Part shown: in pieces, positions 16,532 to 24,740 of the stretch
Layout of the letters: every line of letters begins with the position of its first letter
How positions within the stretch are numbered: the stretch's first letter is position 1
The notes under the pieces: model-generated
The model's database searches: none
What the model saw: only the letters and a program-made list of their open reading frames with translations
What the model was told of the DNA's origin: nothing
Assembly (NCBI RefSeq): GCF_900766305.1
Contig: NZ_CAAFUZ010000062.1
Span: 1 to 27,804 of the forward strand
DNA from: an uncultured Gemella sp.
GTDB taxonomy: Bacteria; Bacillota; Bacilli; Staphylococcales; Gemellaceae
Direction of reading: 5' to 3'
DNA: 27,804 nt
Made by a program: the position numbers and the translations under genes

Positions 16532-17147
16532 TGCTTAAAAATCCTTCCAATATAGAAAGTGCTTGTTTTTGCACATTCTCGTATGTATCACTTGCATCAA
16601 TTACCTTAATGCGCTCGGTATTTTCTTTTGAAAGATCATCATAACCGCGTTTGACATTTTTGTAAAAATCAAGACTTTCTTGATCCATTCGGTTATTGTC
16701 ATCTCTATTTTTTGTACGAGCTAGCCCAACTTCAACATCTACACAAAAATATAGAGTCAAATCTGGTTCAAGATTATCTGTTGCATATGCATTAATATCT
16801 AAAATATCTTGTTTCGAAAGTCCTCGACCATAAGATTGGTAAGCAACCGAACTATCAACAAAACGATCACATATTACAATATATCCTTCATTTATATGAG
16901 GTAATATTTTTTTTACGATGTGGTCACGTCGACTAGCACAAAACAGTAGGCTTTCAGTCTTAGCATCGATATCATTTGAACTATCAAAAAGTAGTTCTCT
17001 CACTTTCTCGCTAAACTCTGTCCCACCAGGCTCACGCGTTGTTATTACTTTATATCCCTTTTCTTTCAAATACTCTGTAGCAAAGTTGATAAAGCTCGTT
17101 TTACCTGAACCGTCTGAACCTTCTACTGTTATGAATTTTCCTTTCAT
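16521..17147 (-). CDS. tmk: Thymidylate kinase
   Basis: A 208-aa enzyme that phosphorylates dTMP to dTDP. The P-loop is EGSDGSGKTS (Lys16), followed by TTREPGGTEFSEKVREL, the DRF motif in ICDRFVDSSVAYQSYGRGL that contacts dTMP, and the LID region LARTKNRDDNNRMDQE. Length is normal. It lies 28 bases downstream of the aminotransferase gene and runs directly into holB, as in Bacillus and Staphylococcus. Confidence 0.97.
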   Translation of the reverse strand: MKGKFITVEGSDGSGKTSFINFATEYLKEKGYKVITTREPGGTEFSEKVRELLFDSSNDIDAKTESLLFCASRRDHIVKKILPHINEGYIVICDRFVDSSVAYQSYGRGLSKQDILDINAYATDNLEPDLTLYFCVDVEVGLARTKNRDDNNRMDQESLDFYKNVKRGYDDLSKENTERIKVIDASDTYENVQKQALSILEGFLSNEL

Positions 17148-17175
17148 TTGAATAACCTTTCTTCTATTATTGTAA

Positions 17176-18354
17176 CTATTTATTCATGAATTGAGAAATT
17201 CTTTCAACAGCTTCTTTTATATTTTCCATGCTTGTTGCATAACTAATTCTAAAGAAGTCATTGTATGCTTTCCCAAACGCTGTCCCAGGGATAACCCCAA
17301 CACGAGCTTCTTTCGCTAATAATTTACAAAACTCCATTGCACCAAGTTCTCTATATTTCGCTGGAATTTTGGCGAAGATATAAAATGCACCATCAATTTC
17401 AGGAATTTCAAAACCTAATTCACGAAGTCTTGGAACCATATAATCTTTTCTTTCTCTATAAGTTTCAATCATATGATTATTATATTTATCTACATTTTCA
17501 TCTGTTAAAGCTACTACAGCAGCATCTTGAATAAATGTTGGAGCTCCAGATACTGTAAACAGATGGAAAACCCCTATTTTTCTAATCATCGCTTGAGGAG
17601 CTGCAACAAATCCAATACGCCATCCTGTCATAGCATGAGATTTAGATAATCCACTAATTAATACAGTCTGTTCTGGAATAAACTCAGCTAGTGATGTGTG
17701 TTTGTAGTTATACGTAATATCTCCATAAATTTCATCACTAAGTACAAAAATATCATATTTTCCTAATACATCAGCAATTTCTTTAACTTCTTCTCTAGTA
17801 TAAGAAACACCACTAGGGTTGTTTGGATAGTTGATTAAAATTGCTTTTGCATCTTTATTCTCTTCTAGAGCTTTTTCTAAATCACTTGGACGAACTTTAA
17901 AGCCATTATCAGCTGTATCAATAAATTTAATATTACATTTATTTAAAATACCTACACCCTCATAAGCTGAGAAGTACGGTGTTACCACTAAAATAGTATC
18001 CCCTTGATTTGTAACAGCAGAGATAGTATGTTCAATCGCAGCAGAAGCACCAATTGTTACGATAACTTCATCTGAACTGTATTTTAAATTATATCTTTTC
18101 TCTAAATTTTTAGCCCACGCTGCTCTTAATGGCTCAATACCATTGTTCACTGAATAGTGTGTTCTATTATTATCTAAAGCAACTTTAGCAGCTTCCTTAA
18201 CCTCTTCAGCTGTATCAAAGTCAGGCTCTCCTAATGTTAACTTAATAATTCCTTCTATCGTTGAAGCAAATGCATCAAATTCTCTAATTGGAGATCCTGT
18301 TAAATTTGCTAAAGATGTGTTAAATTTATTTTCTAATGATTTTTTAATTTCCAT
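17176..18354 (-). CDS. PLP-dependent class I aminotransferase (PatA/AspC-like)
   Basis: A 392-aa fold-type I aminotransferase. PLP contacts are visible: LTLGEPDFDTAEEV at the N-terminus, IGASAAIEH for the phosphate, NYPNNPSG with the conserved Asn, SDEIYGD with Asp207, and the Schiff-base lysine Lys238 in SGLSKSHAMTGWRIGF. It matches the group that includes aspartate aminotransferases and PatA, the N-acetyl-L,L-diaminopimelate aminotransferase of lysine synthesis. No dap genes are adjacent, so the substrate is left open. It is the first gene of the operon that runs through tmk and holB to rsmI. Confidence 0.9.
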   Translation of the reverse strand: MEIKKSLENKFNTSLANLTGSPIREFDAFASTIEGIIKLTLGEPDFDTAEEVKEAAKVALDNNRTHYSVNNGIEPLRAAWAKNLEKRYNLKYSSDEVIVTIGASAAIEHTISAVTNQGDTILVVTPYFSAYEGVGILNKCNIKFIDTADNGFKVRPSDLEKALEENKDAKAILINYPNNPSGVSYTREEVKEIADVLGKYDIFVLSDEIYGDITYNYKHTSLAEFIPEQTVLISGLSKSHAMTGWRIGFVAAPQAMIRKIGVFHLFTVSGAPTFIQDAAVVALTDENVDKYNNHMIETYRERKDYMVPRLRELGFEIPEIDGAFYIFAKIPAKYRELGAMEFCKLLAKEARVGVIPGTAFGKAYNDFFRISYATSMENIKEAVERISQFMNK

Positions 18355-18410
18355 ATAAATATTTACCTTTCTTTTTTAATAGGTACATTGCTAAAAATAA
18401 CATTTCTAAT

Positions 18411-18419
18411 ATTGTAACA
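18411..18419 (-). promoter_or_regulatory. Probable promoter of the aminotransferase-tmk-holB operon
   Basis: The minus-strand motif TGTTACAAT is an extended -10 about 57 bp upstream of the aminotransferase ATG. A weak TTTAAT lies 17 bp further upstream. Confidence 0.45.
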
Positions 18420-18517
18420 TATTTTAAATAAAAATTAAATTAGTATCTAGAATATTAGATTAATTTATCAACAATGACTATATAACATTTTAAAGTATTT
18501 TCAATCACTTTTCAAGA

Positions 18518-18536
18518 TGAAATATCGGATATTTCA
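18518..18536. repeat. Perfect 19-bp palindrome upstream of ilvE, possible second CodY site
   Basis: TGAAATATC-G-GATATTTCA is perfectly symmetric. Its inner 15 bases (18520-18534) match 10 of 15 positions of the CodY consensus and share the TCnGA core. Its centre is 21 bp, two helical turns, from the centre of the better CodY box at 18541-18555. Confidence 0.55.
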
Positions 18537-18540
18537 AATA

Positions 18541-18555
18541 AAATTTCAGAAAATT
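18541..18555. promoter_or_regulatory. Near-consensus CodY box upstream of ilvE
   Basis: AAATTTCAGAAAATT matches the published CodY consensus AATTTTCWGAAAATT at 14 of 15 positions. It ends 12 bp before the ilvE -35 hexamer. CodY senses branched-chain amino acids and GTP in Firmicutes and commonly controls ilv genes, so the target is biologically apt. Whether this organism has codY cannot be seen here. Confidence 0.7.
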
Positions 18556-18567
18556 CTAAGGAAAGTA

Positions 18568-18596
18568 TTGAAAAAAGACTTAATTAGTATTATAAT
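18568..18596 (+). promoter_or_regulatory. SigA promoter of ilvE
   Basis: TTGAAA (18568-18573) and TATAAT (18591-18596) are 17 bp apart. The start should fall near 18603, giving a leader of about 48 nt, too short for a T-box. The ribosome binding site is AAGGAG just upstream of the ATG at 18651. Confidence 0.82.
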
Positions 18597-18650
18597 ATCT
18601 CTAACACATTAAAAAATTAATTGTTTTAAAAGATAAGGAGAAATATAATT

Positions 18651-19736
18651 ATGACAAAACTAACAGTAAATGATATCAGAGTAGAACTTACAACTACTCC
18701 AAAAGAAAAAACACCCGATGATAAACTAGGATTTGGTACAGTTTTTACGGACCATATGTTCGTTATGGACTGGTCATCTGACAAAGGCTGGTACGACCCA
18801 CGTATCGTTCCTTACGGACCTATTCCAGTTTCACCTGCCTTAAACGTATTACACTATGGACAAAGTGTTTTCGAAGGTATGAAAGCATATAATGCTAATG
18901 GAGAAGCAGTTTTATTCCGTCCAGAACAAAACTTTAGACGTTTAAATAAATCTTCAGACCGTATCGCTTTACCTGAGCTAGATGAAGAATTTGCACTAGC
19001 TGCTCTTAAAAAATTAATCTCTATCGATAAAGAATGGATCCCTAAATCAGAAGGTACTTCTTTATACGTTAGACCATTCCTATACGGTGCAGAAGAAGCT
19101 CTAGGAGTTCACCCAAACAACGAAGTTAAATTCGTAATCATCTTATCTCCATCAGGAAGCTACTTCAAAGCAGGTTTACAACCAAACAAAATCTTCGTAG
19201 AACACGAATATGTACGTGCTGTTCGTGGTGGATTCGGATTCGCTAAAACAGCAGGTAACTACGCTGGATCTCTTAAAGGTCAAAAGAAAGCACAAGAATT
19301 AGGATATTCTCAATCTCTATGGCTTGATGGAGTTGAACAAAAATACATTGAAGAAGGTGGAGCAATGAATATCTTCTTCAAAATCGATGGAACATTCGTT
19401 ACACCAGAATTAAACGGTTCTATCCTTCCAGGTATCACTCGTGCATCTGTGTTAGAATTACTTAAATCACTAGGTGAAAAAGTTGAAGAAAGAAAATTAG
19501 CACTTGAAGAAGTTTATGAAGCTTATGATAACGGAAAACTTGAAGAAGTATTCCTATGTGGTACTGCAGCCGTAATCGCTCCAGTTGGTGAATTATTCGA
19601 TGGTACTAAAAAATTAGAACTTATCACTGATAACAAACCAGGAGAATGGACTCAAAAAATCTACAACCTACTTACTGGTATCCAATTAGGTAAAGTTGAA
19701 GACAAATTCGGTTGGGTTGTAAAAGTAGAAGACTAA
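18651..19736 (+). CDS. ilvE: Branched-chain amino acid aminotransferase
   Basis: A 361-aa fold-type IV PLP enzyme that interconverts leucine, isoleucine and valine with their 2-keto acids, using 2-oxoglutarate/glutamate. It belongs to the longer BCAT group. Visible motifs are VLHYGQSVFEGMKAY near the N-terminus, LYVRPFLYGAEEALGV, and the PLP lysine Lys199 in FAKTAGNYAGSL. SLWLDGVEQKYIEEGGAMNIF and the glycine-rich GSILPGITR with the final FLCGTAAV follow. It is a single-gene unit with strong promoter and terminator. The codons look tuned for high expression compared with neighbours such as holB. The upstream CodY-type sites suggest repression when branched-chain amino acids are plentiful. Confidence 0.96.
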   Translation: MTKLTVNDIRVELTTTPKEKTPDDKLGFGTVFTDHMFVMDWSSDKGWYDPRIVPYGPIPVSPALNVLHYGQSVFEGMKAYNANGEAVLFRPEQNFRRLNKSSDRIALPELDEEFALAALKKLISIDKEWIPKSEGTSLYVRPFLYGAEEALGVHPNNEVKFVIILSPSGSYFKAGLQPNKIFVEHEYVRAVRGGFGFAKTAGNYAGSLKGQKKAQELGYSQSLWLDGVEQKYIEEGGAMNIFFKIDGTFVTPELNGSILPGITRASVLELLKSLGEKVEERKLALEEVYEAYDNGKLEEVFLCGTAAVIAPVGELFDGTKKLELITDNKPGEWTQKIYNLLTGIQLGKVEDKFGWVVKVED

Positions 19737-19743
19737 TATTAAT

Positions 19744-19780
19744 AAAAGATTCCAAGTTTAATAATTTGGAATCTTTTTTA
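19744..19780 (+). terminator. Rho-independent terminator after ilvE
   Basis: The stem AAAAGATTCCAA / TTGGAATCTTTT (19744-19755 with 19766-19777) is followed by more Ts. It starts seven bases after the stop codon. Confidence 0.9.
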
Positions 19781-19865
19781 TATCTTCTTATTATTAGATT
19801 TATATATTATTATGTTATATCTGTTATATATAATTGACACTAACAGATATCACTTTTAAGAAAAC

Positions 19866-19905
19866 AAAAAATGAAGTATGGAATTACATCCTACTTCATT
19901 TTTTT
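19866..19905. terminator. Terminator downstream of the formate/nitrite transporter gene
   Basis: The minus-strand stem AATGAAGTA-GGA / TCC-A-TACTTCATT has one bulged base and is followed by six Ts. A/T runs on both sides allow use in either direction. It lies about 30 bp past the transporter stop codon. Confidence 0.8.
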
Positions 19906-19937
19906 ATTATTTAAAAGATTTTAATTTTCTCTAAATT

Positions 19938-20723
19938 TTATTTTTTATAAGCAAATGTATAAAGTGCAGAAACTAATGTAACAGCTCCTACAAAGTTACC
20001 TAAAAATACTGTTCCCATGTTTTGGATAAATTGTAAAACTGAGATATTTGCACCTTCAAACATTGCAGCTGGGATTGCGAACATGTTCGCAACCAAGTGT
20101 TGGAATCCAATAGCAACGAAAGTCATAATTGGGAACCATACACCAAACATTTTACTACCTACATCTTTAGCAGCGAAGTTTAACCATACTGCCATACCAA
20201 CTAACCAGTTACACCCTACAGCTGAGAAGAATACTTGCCAGAATGTTAAGTATACTTTTGATTCACCAGCTGAAATAGTTTTAGCTGCAATAGCACCACC
20301 AGTTAAACCAGTTAAATGTCCTAAGAAATAAGCAATAACTAGAGAACCAACAAGGTTTGCAAATGTAATAACAACCATGTTTTTAGCCAACAGTTTAAAA
20401 CTAATTTTCTTATTAAACCACGCAACAGTTACAGCCATCATATTACCCGTAACTAATTCTCCACCACCAACTAAAATACAAATAAGTCCAATTGGGAAAA
20501 CAGATGCTCCAAGTAATGCACCAATTCCTCCAAATTCTTTAGGAATTGATCCTGATACACGAAGTAAGGCTAAAAATCCTACTCCGATAAATGCCCCACC
20601 TAAGAAACCTAAACTTAACATATATTTAAGGCCCGCAGTAGCTTTGGCAGTACCTTTTTTAATAGTTAGTTCATAAACTTCTTGAGGCTCTAAAAATGCT
20701 TTAGATTCTACAGTGTTTGTCAT
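19938..20723 (-). CDS. Formate/nitrite transporter (FNT) family channel
   Basis: A 261-aa membrane protein with six predicted helices. It has the FNT features LSLGFLGGAFIGVGF, GGELVTGNMM with the central conserved GxELxTGN, WFNKKISFKLLAKN, and GCNWLVGMAVWL, plus GFQHLVANMF near the C-terminus. That last segment carries the pore histidine that sets pH-dependent gating in FocA-type channels. FocA, NirC and HSC members share these motifs, so formate, nitrite or hydrosulfide cannot be told apart. No pyruvate formate-lyase gene is adjacent. It is a single-gene unit, divergent from nothing, with a good promoter. Confidence 0.92.
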   Translation of the reverse strand: MTNTVESKAFLEPQEVYELTIKKGTAKATAGLKYMLSLGFLGGAFIGVGFLALLRVSGSIPKEFGGIGALLGASVFPIGLICILVGGGELVTGNMMAVTVAWFNKKISFKLLAKNMVVITFANLVGSLVIAYFLGHLTGLTGGAIAAKTISAGESKVYLTFWQVFFSAVGCNWLVGMAVWLNFAAKDVGSKMFGVWFPIMTFVAIGFQHLVANMFAIPAAMFEGANISVLQFIQNMGTVFLGNFVGAVTLVSALYTFAYKK

Positions 20724-20791
20724 AATAACACTCTCCTTAAAAAATTTATAATAATTACATAGATAAGAAATATCTACTATCTATAATAAAA

Positions 20792-20820
20792 ATTATACAA
20801 TAACAATGAAGTTTTTTCAA
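20792..20820 (-). promoter_or_regulatory. SigA promoter of the FNT transporter gene
   Basis: On the minus strand TTGAAA (20815-20820) and TATAAT (20792-20797) are 17 bp apart. The start should fall near 20785. The leader begins with an ATAGATA / TATCTAT inverted repeat (20759-20765 with 20778-20784). Confidence 0.8.
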
Positions 20821-21387
20821 CCCTGTTTTAATACAGATTATATTAAAAAGCTCATAATTTAATAACGATTATATATTTCTTTTTTAATAAACAATATAAA
20901 TATATTAATATTAATTTTAAACCGAATAATAAAATACACTTAAGATAAACCGTTTCCTTATAATTTGTTATTTTAATATTTAAATTATTCTTTTTTCAAA
21001 ATTCAGTTAACGAACTCCTTAATAGTAGCTATTCACCTAAAATAATTACTAAAAATAATATTAGTAATTTTTTTAAAAATAAGTGTTTAAATTTCAGAAG
21101 ATCATAACAATAGAGATTACTGAAATTTCTAATATCTTTTCCTCTTGTTTTCATCACTATTACAAAACTAGTTAAATAATCTTTTATATACCTTATCAAT
21201 ATTTTTTCCTGTTATAATAATAATTCTCAATTAAAAATACATTTATTTAGTTACAAAATTTCCAAAGAGTTTAGTACTATATTCATAATTTTTAATCAAT
21301 TATAAAAAACTTTATTACAACTCTACCTTTTTTATCTACTCCCTATATTAACTCATATTACAATTTGAATTTTCAATTACAACTCAT
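20821..21387. other. AT-rich gap with no recognisable gene
   Basis: This stretch between the FNT promoter and the rny terminator is extremely AT-rich on both strands. I see no open frame with a ribosome binding site, no tRNA, no riboswitch-like GC-bearing stems and no direct repeats. It may be decayed sequence. A small RNA cannot be excluded by eye. Confidence 0.5.
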
Positions 21388-21419
21388 ATAAAAAAGCGAT
21401 TGGATAATTCCAATCGCTT
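21388..21419 (-). terminator. Rho-independent terminator after rny
   Basis: The minus-strand stem AAGCGATTGG / CCAATCGCTT (21394-21403 with 21410-21419, 6-nt loop) is followed by a T run. It lies six bases past the rny stop codon. Confidence 0.93.
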
Positions 21420-21425
21420 AATTTA

Positions 21426-22979
21426 CTATCTTGCAAGCTTAACTGCTCTAACCTCACGGATAACATTAACTTTAATGTTTCCTGGGTATTGCATCGTTTC
21501 TTCGATTTTATTTTTAACTTCTTTGGCAATTTTGTAAGTTTTTGTATCATCTACTTCTTCCGGATTTACGATTACTCGAATCTCACGACCTGCTTGAATA
21601 GCAAATGTTTTTTCTACACCTTTGTGTTCATTTGCAATTTCTTCAAGTTTTTGTAGACGTTTAATATAATTTTCTAATGACTCTCTTCGAGCTCCTGGAC
21701 GTGATGCAGAAAGTGCATCCGCTGTGGCAACAATGACAGAAATTGGGTTTGTTGGTTCTGTATCACCGTGGTGTGAAGCAATCGCATTAACAACAATTGC
21801 ATTCTCTTTATATTTAAGAGCTAATGCCACACCAATTTCAACGTGTGAACCTTCAACTTCATGATCAAGTGCTTTACCGATATCATGTAGTAAACCTGCA
21901 CGACGAGCTGTAGCAACATCTAAGTCTAACTCAGCTGCGATAAGTCCAGAAATATACGCTACTTCCATAGAGTGTTGTAATCCATTTTGACCATAACTTG
22001 TTCTATATTTTAACTTACCAACGATTTTTACTAAATCTGGATGCATATTATGGATACCAAGGTCAAATGTAGCTTGTTCCCCTGCATCACGAATAACTTG
22101 ATCAATGTTCTTACGTGCTTTATCAACAGCTTCCTCAATTTTCGAAGGATGTATACGACCATCATCAATAAGTGATTTAATCGCAGTTTTTGCAATCTCA
22201 CGACGTATTGGATCATATCCTGAAAGGATAACTGCTTCTGGAGTATCATCAATAATTAAGTCTACTCCTGTTAATGTTTCTAAAGTACGAATGTTTCTTC
22301 CTTCACGACCGATAATACGACCTTTCATATCATCACTTGGAAGATCTACAACAGATACAGTAGTTTCACTAACTACATCTGTAGCAAAACGTTGTAATGA
22401 TTGAACAATAAGTTCTTTTGCACGTTTATCAGCAACATTTTTCGCCTCTAGTTCTTTATTTCTTATATATATTGCCATGTCTTTAGCCATATCAGTCTCA
22501 ACTGCGGCCATAATCTCTTCACGAGCTTGTTCTTCTGTTAAGTTTGCAATTCTTTGCAACTCTGTTTCTTGTTGAATTTTAAGTTGATTAACTTCGCTAC
22601 TTTTCTCTTCAAGAAGTTGAGATTTTTCTTCCAATTTCATCTCTCTAGAACTCAACAACTCGTCTTTTTTATTTAAAAGCTCTGTTTGGCGTTCTAGTGA
22701 AGATTCTTTTTGAACGATTCTATCTTCTTGTCTTTGAATATCTTGTTTTTTAAATTCTGCTTCTTTATTAGCAATGTTAATTATCTCTTCAGCTTCTTTT
22801 TTAGCAATAGTAGTTTCTTTTTCAACTATATATCTAGCTTCTTTTCTTGCTTCACCAATAATATGGTCAGCATCTTGCTTAGATAACTCTAATTTCTTCT
22901 GAATAGAATTTTTTGAAATAATATATCCAAATAAAAGTCCAACAAGTAAAGCTGCAACACTGATTATTCCGTAAATCAT
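21426..22979 (-). CDS. rny: Ribonuclease Y
   Basis: A 517-aa membrane-anchored endoribonuclease that starts decay of many mRNAs in Firmicutes. It has an N-terminal transmembrane helix (about 1-22), a long coiled coil rich in Glu/Lys/Gln (about 25-200), a KH RNA-binding domain with the [11 protein letters not shown] loop, and an HD domain with the catalytic pair in [12 protein letters not shown] plus further metal ligands in ASHHGD. Length is typical. The start has AGAGG upstream. It is monocistronic, between an AT-rich gap and the divergent rplK promoter. Confidence 0.97.
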   Translation of the reverse strand: MIYGIISVAALLVGLLFGYIISKNSIQKKLELSKQDADHIIGEARKEARYIVEKETTIAKKEAEEIINIANKEAEFKKQDIQRQEDRIVQKESSLERQTELLNKKDELLSSREMKLEEKSQLLEEKSSEVNQLKIQQETELQRIANLTEEQAREEIMAAVETDMAKDMAIYIRNKELEAKNVADKRAKELIVQSLQRFATDVVSETTVSVVDLPSDDMKGRIIGREGRNIRTLETLTGVDLIIDDTPEAVILSGYDPIRREIAKTAIKSLIDDGRIHPSKIEEAVDKARKNIDQVIRDAGEQATFDLGIHNMHPDLVKIVGKLKYRTSYGQNGLQHSMEVAYISGLIAAELDLDVATARRAGLLHDIGKALDHEVEGSHVEIGVALALKYKENAIVVNAIASHHGDTEPTNPISVIVATADALSASRPGARRESLENYIKRLQKLEEIANEHKGVEKTFAIQAGREIRVIVNPEEVDDTKTYKIAKEVKNKIEETMQYPGNIKVNVIREVRAVKLAR

Positions 22980-23076
22980 TTTGCAACCTCTTTCTATTTT
23001 GAAAAATTTTTTTATTATGATATAACAACTAGTCGATAATTAAAATCCACACAAATTGTCACATACCATAACTACA

Positions 23077-23105
23077 ATTCTACACTACCTATAGTAAAAA
23101 GTCAA
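23077..23105 (-). promoter_or_regulatory. SigA promoter of rny
   Basis: On the minus strand TTGACT (23100-23105) and TAGAAT (23077-23082) are 17 bp apart. This predicts a leader of about 90 nt. Between here and the rplK promoter (23106-23321) I see no gene. Confidence 0.68.
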
Positions 23106-23321
23106 TAGTTCACTCAGGGAAAATCCTAGTTTACAAAAACTTTTCTTCTATATAATATAGTTTTTTAATTTCTTTTTAAATTATAACTTATATTATCAAC
23201 TATTTGAAATTTCTACTTGAATTTTAGCCGACTTAGTTGTATTATTTTAATATCTACTCAATAAAAGTAGAATTATTTTTACCAATAAAATAAGTTTTTT
23301 TAAAAAAAGTTATTAAAATAC

Positions 23322-23350
23322 TTGCAATTACTTATCCAGTGTGATATTAT
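23322..23350 (+). promoter_or_regulatory. SigA promoter of rplK-rplA
   Basis: TTGCAA (23322-23327) and TATTAT (23345-23350) are 17 bp apart, with TGTGA before the -10. The predicted leader is about 95 nt and contains the L1-type hairpin. Confidence 0.7.
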
Positions 23351-23380
23351 AATTTAGTATGTAAAAATACAAAACTTGAT

Positions 23381-23426
23381 TGAGTGGGAGAACGAAAAAT
23401 TCAAAGACGTTCAAATGACCACATCA
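23381..23426 (+). promoter_or_regulatory. Ribosomal protein L1 autoregulatory leader
   Basis: In the rplK-rplA mRNA leader, GUGG (23384-23387) pairs with CCAC (23419-23422) and AACG (23391-23394) pairs with CGUU (23408-23411). The two helices flank an asymmetric internal loop of GAG on one side and CAAAUGA on the other. The outer helix can extend with UGA/UCA across one bulged A. This helix / GAG-AUGA loop / helix layout is the known L1-binding shape shared by 23S rRNA and L11-operon leaders. Excess L1 would bind here and repress its own operon. Confidence 0.72.
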
Positions 23427-23451
23427 CGAAAAATATATAGGAGGTTTTATC

Positions 23452-23877
23452 GTGGCTAAAAAAGTTATAAAAGTTGTTAAATTACAAGTACCAGCAGGTA
23501 AAGCTAACCCAGCTCCACCAGTTGGTCCAGCGTTAGGTCAAGCTGGTGTAAACATCATGGGATTCTGTAAAGAATTCAATGCTCGTACACAAGACCAAGC
23601 AGGATTAATCATTCCAGTAGTAATCTCAGTATATGAAGACCGTTCATTTACTTTCATTACTAAAACACCACCTGCACCAGTATTACTTAAAAAAGCAGCT
23701 AAAATTGAAAAAGCATCTTCTGTACCTAACCGTGACAAAGTTGCTACAGTTTCAAAAGCTCAAGTTCAAGAAATCGCTGAACTTAAAATGGCTGACTTAA
23801 ACGCAGCTTCTGTAGAAGCAGCAATGCGTATGATCGAAGGTACTGCAAGAAGTATGGGTATCTTAGTAGGAGAATAG
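23452..23877 (+). CDS. rplK: 50S ribosomal protein L11
   Basis: A 141-aa protein of the GTPase-associated centre. The N-terminal domain starts [30 protein letters not shown], shown here in part as [18 protein letters not shown], and continues with [13 protein letters not shown]. The C-terminal rRNA-binding domain ends with [18 protein letters not shown]. It starts with GTG after AGGAGG. It is the first gene of rplK-rplA; nusG and secE, often upstream in Bacilli, are not here. Confidence 0.98.
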   Translation: MAKKVIKVVKLQVPAGKANPAPPVGPALGQAGVNIMGFCKEFNARTQDQAGLIIPVVISVYEDRSFTFITKTPPAPVLLKKAAKIEKASSVPNRDKVATVSKAQVQEIAELKMADLNAASVEAAMRMIEGTARSMGILVGE

Positions 23878-23890
23878 GAGGATAATTATA

Positions 23891-24583
23891 ATGGCAAAAA
23901 AAGGTAAAAAATATCTTGAAGCAGCTAAATTAGTAGATTCTTCTAGTCTATACTCTGTAGTAGAAGCAATCGAATTAGCTAAAAAAACAAGCACAGTAAA
24001 TTTTGACGCAACTGTAGAAGTTGCATTCCGTTTAGGAGTTGACACTCGTAAAAACGACCAACAAGTTCGTGGAGCAGTAGTTCTTCCTAAAGGAACTGGT
24101 AAAACTGCTAAAGTTTTAGTTTTTGCTAAAGGTGATAAAGCAGCAGAAGCTGAAGCAGCAGGAGCTGACTACGTAGGACAAGGTGAATACATCACTAAAA
24201 TCCAACAAGGTTGGTTTGATTTTGACGTAATCGTAGCTACTCCAGACATGATGGGAGAAGTTGGTAAAATCGGTCGTGTATTAGGACCTAAAGGATTAAT
24301 GCCAAACCCTAAAACTGGTACTGTAACTATGGACGTTACTAAAGCTGTTAATGAAATCAAAGCTGGTAAAGTTGAATACCGTGCTGAAAAAGCTGGTGTT
24401 GTTCACACTCCAATCGGTAAAGTTTCATTCTCAACTGAAGACTTAGTTGAAAACTTCAACGCTGTTCAAGACGCTTTAGCTAAAGCTAAACCAGCTGCTG
24501 CTAAAGGAACTTACTTCAAATCTGTAGCTGTAACTACAACTATGGGTCCTGGAGTTCGTGTTAACACAGCAGAATTCAAATAA
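23891..24583 (+). CDS. rplA: 50S ribosomal protein L1
   Basis: A 230-aa L1-stalk protein. Motifs include the start [35 protein letters not shown], the linker region with [11 protein letters not shown], and the highly conserved signature [20 protein letters not shown]. The ribosome binding site is GGAGG, 13 bases after rplK. Known L1 proteins also act as translational repressors of their own operon, which fits the leader hairpin upstream. Confidence 0.98.
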   Translation: MAKKGKKYLEAAKLVDSSSLYSVVEAIELAKKTSTVNFDATVEVAFRLGVDTRKNDQQVRGAVVLPKGTGKTAKVLVFAKGDKAAEAEAAGADYVGQGEYITKIQQGWFDFDVIVATPDMMGEVGKIGRVLGPKGLMPNPKTGTVTMDVTKAVNEIKAGKVEYRAEKAGVVHTPIGKVSFSTEDLVENFNAVQDALAKAKPAAAKGTYFKSVAVTTTMGPGVRVNTAEFK

Positions 24584-24596
24584 GAAATATTAATAC

Positions 24597-24630
24597 AAAG
24601 AAGATTTGGTTATCCAAGTCTTCTTTTTTT
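24597..24630 (+). terminator. Rho-independent terminator after rplA
   Basis: The stem AAGAAGATTTGG / CCAAGTCTTCTT (24598-24609 with 24614-24625, one U-G wobble, 4-nt loop) is followed by a run of Ts. Confidence 0.92.
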
Positions 24631-24656
24631 ATACCTTCCCTACTTTTCTATAATAC

Positions 24657-24704
24657 AAAAAAGCTACGACTTAATCTCTTATTTATCAAGTCACTAGCTT
24701 TTTC
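24657..24704 (-). terminator. Terminator of the GntR-ABC operon
   Basis: The outer stem AAAAAGCTA / TAGCTTTTT (24658-24666 with 24695-24703) and inner stem GACTT / AAGTC (24668-24672 with 24688-24692) form a long hairpin with U-tracts in either direction. It lies about 37 bp beyond the permease stop codon. Confidence 0.75.
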
Positions 24705-24740
24705 ATATTTATTAAATTTTCGATTTATCCTTGCTTAACC

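Noticed and set aside
18597..18650. Possible T-box leader for ilvE
   Set aside because: The predicted leader is about 48 nt, with no AGGGUGG-type sequence and no terminator hairpin.
20017..20676. Two open plus-strand frames inside the FNT channel gene
   Set aside because: They are antisense shadows of a conserved membrane protein, rich in Pro/Asn/Lys, with no ribosome binding site.
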